Position numbers and translations under genes: made by a program
Part shown: in pieces, positions 61,792 through 64,000 of the stretch
Numbering within the stretch: the stretch's first letter is position 1
Layout of the letters: every line of letters starts with the position of its first letter
Assembly (NCBI GenBank): GCA_034416335.1
Contig: DAOULV010000017.1
Location: 6,932 to 70,931, forward strand
Reading direction: 5' to 3'
Length of the DNA stretch: 64,000 nt
Source of the DNA: MGML01 sp034416335
Lineage (GTDB): Bacteria > Chloroflexota > Dehalococcoidia > Dehalococcoidales > UBA2162
The notes under the pieces: model-generated
Told to the model about the DNA's origin: nothing
The model's input: the letters and a program-made list of their open reading frames with translations, nothing else
Database searches by the model: none

Positions 61792-62454
61792 TTAATTCCC
61801 GATTCCCAGTATCCTGTAGGTTTCAATCATCTGTTTTACCGTTATCTGCCCTGGCGCCGATTCTATTCCCTCTCCCAGTGAGCCGTATGTGAAGTAAGCT
61901 CCGACCAGCGGACAGAGTAACCGACTGGTCTGTCCGACCGGCCCCATTGCGAAGGCTACTACACTGGTGTCCGGGAATTCTTTTATCAATTCCAGCACCT
62001 TAAGATTGTCCTCGAATTCCCGTGCCGTCGTAACCACCTTACAGATATCGGCTCCGGCTTTTATCTGCCTTTCTACGATGCTTTTCAGTTCGTCGAGTGA
62101 GGGAGTTTTTTCGGTATCATGGAATGAAAGTATACACTTTACCCTCTTCTTGACCAGCGGGACTATGTTCTTTAAGTTCTTCGTCCTGAATTCAACATCC
62201 ACCATTCCGGCGCCAAGTTCTATCGCCTGAAGCAGCCTCTCAATCCGGCGGGCCTCGTTTCCATTCCACCTGCCGCCCTCGTCGATAGTCCGGTTGGTAG
62301 CTATCCAGGGTTTGCTGATAGCCCTGGCTACCTTCTCCCATCCGTCTCCTATCAGGTCAATTCTGACCTCGAAGAGGTCTACAAGGGATTCCGTTTCCCG
62401 GACTTTCTTTAAGTCATCGTTTGTTATTGCCGCGCATATTTTCGGTCTGTCCAT
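61792..62454 (-). CDS. aroD: 3-dehydroquinate dehydratase, type I
   Basis: Start at ATG 62454, two bases after the aroB stop and behind GGTGGG; an upstream Met at 62478 would overlap aroB. The 220-residue Schiff-base enzyme has KPWIATNRTIDEGG, the catalytic His in CILSFHDTEKTP (about 118) and the Schiff-base Lys in ADICKVVTTA (about 144). The C-terminal SAPGQIT follows. It dehydrates dehydroquinate to dehydroshikimate. Confidence 0.95.
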   Translation of the reverse strand: MDRPKICAAITNDDLKKVRETESLVDLFEVRIDLIGDGWEKVARAISKPWIATNRTIDEGGRWNGNEARRIERLLQAIELGAGMVDVEFRTKNLKNIVPLVKKRVKCILSFHDTEKTPSLDELKSIVERQIKAGADICKVVTTAREFEDNLKVLELIKEFPDTSVVAFAMGPVGQTSRLLCPLVGAYFTYGSLGEGIESAPGQITVKQMIETYRILGIGN

Positions 62455-62455
62455 T

Positions 62456-63532
62456 TCAACCCACCAGTGCCTTTTCAATAATCGAGGTACTTACTTCATC
62501 GGTGATAAATGCTTCTCCTATCGTCTTCGGCAGAGCGAACCGGATTTTGCCTTCGATTACCTTTTTATCGTGCTTCATTGCCGAGAGCAACTTTTCCGGC
62601 TTGAGGTCCGGCGGTTCGACGGGAAGGCCGGCTTTGATGAGTAAATTATTCAGCCTTGTTACGTCGTCTTTTTTCATTATCCCGAGTCGGCAGGATATCC
62701 TGGATTCGATAACCAGACCTACGGCTACCGCTTCACCATGCCATATCTTGAGACCCGAGACCGATTCAACGGCGTGCCCTACGGTGTGGCCGCAGTTAAG
62801 AATATTCCGTAATCCGAGGTCGAGTTCGTCTTTCTCTACCACACCTGCCTTTATCTCCGCCGAATGGGCTACTATGTTTTCGAGGACTTCATAATCGAGT
62901 GCCTTAATCTTATCCATATTTTTTTCGAGGTATCCGAAAAAGTCCTCATCCAGTATCAGCCCGTGCTTTATTATCTCCGAGAGCCCGTTGCTCAGCTCCC
63001 TGGCATTAAGCGTACTCAGAGTCGAGATATCGGAAATAGTAAGACGGGGATGATAGAAGGCTCCTATTTTATTCTTTAGCTGTCCGTGGTTTATGGCTGT
63101 TTTACCGCCGACACTGCTGTCGCCCTGTGAAAGCAGGGTGGTGGGTAACTGGATGAGGGGTACGCCGCGCATATAGGTAGCAGCGACGAACCCGGTGAGA
63201 TCGCCGATTACTCCTCCTCCGAGTGCCAGCAGGGGAGTATTTCTTTCGGCATAGAAATCCGTCAGTTTTTCGTACAGTCTGCCGGCGGTCTCGAGTGATT
63301 TCTGTTCTTCGCCTGCCGGTATTTCTATTACCGGTACCTCGATACCGGAGTCTTCCAGACTCTTTACCAGTGTTTCACAATGGAGGTCTTTTACTCTGGT
63401 ATCCGTTATCACCACGGCTTTGCCGGCGGCAAGTCCTCTTTCTTTCAAGAGTTTTCCCGCCTGTGAAGCCAACCCGGCGCCGATAAGGATATCGTAGGTG
63501 GTATTTCCTGTTTTGAGCGTTACTTTTTTCAT
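62456..63532 (-). CDS. aroB: 3-dehydroquinate synthase
   Basis: A 358-residue protein with NAD and a divalent metal, cyclising DAHP. Blocks: IPAGEEQKSLETAGRLYEKL near 70, LALGGGVIGDLTGFVAATYMRG near 103, QLPTTLLSQGDSSVGGKTAIN near 130, ELSNGLSEIIKHG near 180 and NCGHTVGHAVE near 245 (metal ligands). It is the first structural gene of the operon. DAHP synthase is not adjacent. The start is 60 bases past the attenuator terminator. Confidence 0.97.
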   Translation of the reverse strand: MKKVTLKTGNTTYDILIGAGLASQAGKLLKERGLAAGKAVVITDTRVKDLHCETLVKSLEDSGIEVPVIEIPAGEEQKSLETAGRLYEKLTDFYAERNTPLLALGGGVIGDLTGFVAATYMRGVPLIQLPTTLLSQGDSSVGGKTAINHGQLKNKIGAFYHPRLTISDISTLSTLNARELSNGLSEIIKHGLILDEDFFGYLEKNMDKIKALDYEVLENIVAHSAEIKAGVVEKDELDLGLRNILNCGHTVGHAVESVSGLKIWHGEAVAVGLVIESRISCRLGIMKKDDVTRLNNLLIKAGLPVEPPDLKPEKLLSAMKHDKKVIEGKIRFALPKTIGEAFITDEVSTSIIEKALVG

Positions 63533-63593
63533 TTGTCTTTTCCGAATTATGCTAATTATAAACCATTATGGGGCATAAACTCTCCCTATATAT

Positions 63594-63618
63594 GAAAAAC
63601 CCTCCGTCCGGGAGGGTT
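63594..63618 (-). terminator. Attenuator terminator of the aro operon
   Basis: On the minus strand AACCCTCC-CGGAC-GGAGGGTT followed by TTT and CATAT, 62 bases before aroB. Its 5' arm can instead pair with CGGGAGGTT (63664-63672), which overlaps the end of the leader peptide gene, so the two structures exclude each other. Confidence 0.85.
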
Positions 63619-63654
63619 CCGATTATTCGAATATATTCTTCAATTAGAGTGAAT

Positions 63655-63744
63655 TCAGGATAAAACCTCCCGTACGTTTCCGCAATATGAAAACGTAAAG
63701 TAATAAGAATTGATTTCGAAGGTTTTATCGAGCCGCATACTCAT
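63655..63744 (-). CDS. Aromatic-rich leader peptide of the aro operon
   Basis: A 29-residue open frame from ATG 63744, with AGGA at 63752-63755. It contains residues 12-20 N-S-Y-Y-F-T-F-S-Y; with F9 there are three Tyr and three Phe codons. It ends at TGA 63655. It is short, sits between a TTGACA promoter and a terminator, and precedes aroB. A ribosome slowed at the Tyr/Phe codons (63685-63720) would leave 63664-63672 free to pair with the terminator arm and let transcription continue. A ribosome that reaches the stop would cover it and let the terminator form. Confidence 0.82.
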   Translation of the reverse strand: MSMRLDKTFEINSYYFTFSYCGNVREVLS

Positions 63745-63762
63745 TTATTATTCCTGCTCAAC

Positions 63763-63791
63763 ACTTTAACATAAAGTTAAACAGGTGTCAA
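63763..63791 (-). promoter_or_regulatory. Promoter of the aro operon leader
   Basis: Consensus TTGACA (63786-63791), a 17-base spacer and TAAAGT (63763-63768), about 20 bases ahead of the leader ATG. Confidence 0.7.
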
Positions 63792-63874
63792 TTAGGGTTG
63801 GTTTTATTACTATTCTGTTTACTACTCACCCCCTTAATCCCCCTCTCTTTCAGTACCAAGAAATTGTGAGAGAG

Positions 63875-64000
63875 TGTAGTGGTCAAGTAAAAATGGACAC
63901 ATCAAGAAGAGGTACGAGACAAAGCTTCAAATTCACAGGGACTCAGGTAATTAATAGACGAGTGTAATCGTTGGCTGTTGTAAAACATCTCTATGTAGTC
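63875..64000 (-). mobile_element. End of an IS3-family insertion sequence (continues past the window)
   Basis: The terminal inverted repeat at 63875-63900 begins TGTAGTGGTC and ends AAATGGACAC, the form common in IS3-family elements. It is followed at once by the 3' end of a transposase gene. The other end of the element lies outside. Confidence 0.85.
63902..64000 (-). CDS. IS3-family transposase OrfB, C-terminal end (partial)
   Basis: Read inward from 64000 the frame gives DYIEMFYNSQRLHSSINYLS, then PCEFEALSRTSS and a TGA at 63902. The Y-N-x-x-R-x-H-S-x-x-x-Y-L-S-P pattern is the last block of the DDE (rve_3) integrase core of IS3/IS150 transposases. Only 32 residues are in the window, so activity cannot be judged. 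It lies about 85 bases upstream of the aro promoter. Confidence 0.9.
   Translation of the reverse strand, partial: DYIEMFYNSQRLHSSINYLSPCEFEALSRTSS

Noticed and set aside
1..64000. tRNA, rRNA and CRISPR arrays
   Set aside because: Intergenic stretches were scanned by eye and showed no tRNA-like TψC arm pattern (GGTTCGA), rRNA segments or regularly spaced repeats.

Overview
The window looks like a chromosome segment of an anaerobic bacterium, most likely Chloroflexota, class Dehalococcoidia or a relative. This is inferred from protein style only: GEKGFTLIELL-type pilins, UGA-decoded formate dehydrogenase, the aro cluster order, MmgE/PrpD and UGSC proteins, and roughly even base composition. 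No rRNA, tRNA or CRISPR array was seen. Two selenoproteins are encoded through in-frame UGA codons, so the host must have a selenocysteine system elsewhere.

Layout. 1-4000 (minus): a cohesin-bearing, Ig-repeat surface protein (cut by the window edge) with a dockerin-tailed five-repeat protein just upstream. 4166-8273: uppS, a membrane-anchored CARDB-repeat protein, a MYG1-like protein and a DUF3820 protein. 8366-21270: a divergent redox cluster. On the minus strand is a 1381-residue Sec formate dehydrogenase with a GltD/NfnB flavoprotein module spliced between its two [4Fe-4S] ferredoxin motifs. On the plus strand are a NuoE-like protein, a NuoF-GltD fusion, a second FdhA-like protein that has lost the Sec/Cys ligand, and NfnA- and NfnB-like subunits. 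Together they suggest a formate- and NAD(P)H-linked electron-bifurcating system with three GltD modules.

21348-33988: a MazEF-type toxin-antitoxin pair, a glycosidase-like lipoprotein, two tandem MmgE/PrpD proteins, a peptide-type solute-binding lipoprotein, an SDR, a thioredoxin reductase next to a UGSC selenoprotein, and a PadR regulator with a methyltransferase. 34099-50147: type IV pilus genes. These are an atypical response regulator, prepilin peptidase, a sensor kinase/regulator pair, two near-identical major pilins, and a long minus-strand operon (unknown protein, PilB, PilC, minor pilins, a giant PilX-like adhesin, a small membrane protein, a PilO-like protein with a pilin-like tail, and a PilM-PilN fusion). 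50427-56276: a GH3-like adenylating enzyme, a second sensor kinase/regulator pair, and a response regulator whose output domain matches the first protein of the pilus operon. Two promoters here (34099 and 52377) share six TTTA half-sites with identical spacing.

56239-63791 (minus): the aromatic pathway operon aroB-aroD-methyltransferase-aroE-aroK-aroA-aroC-pheA. It is preceded by a promoter, a 29-residue leader peptide rich in Tyr/Phe codons, and a terminator with a competing antiterminator, which is a complete attenuator by reading. The window ends inside an IS3-family insertion sequence. Function statements are family-level inferences read by eye; no database search was run.
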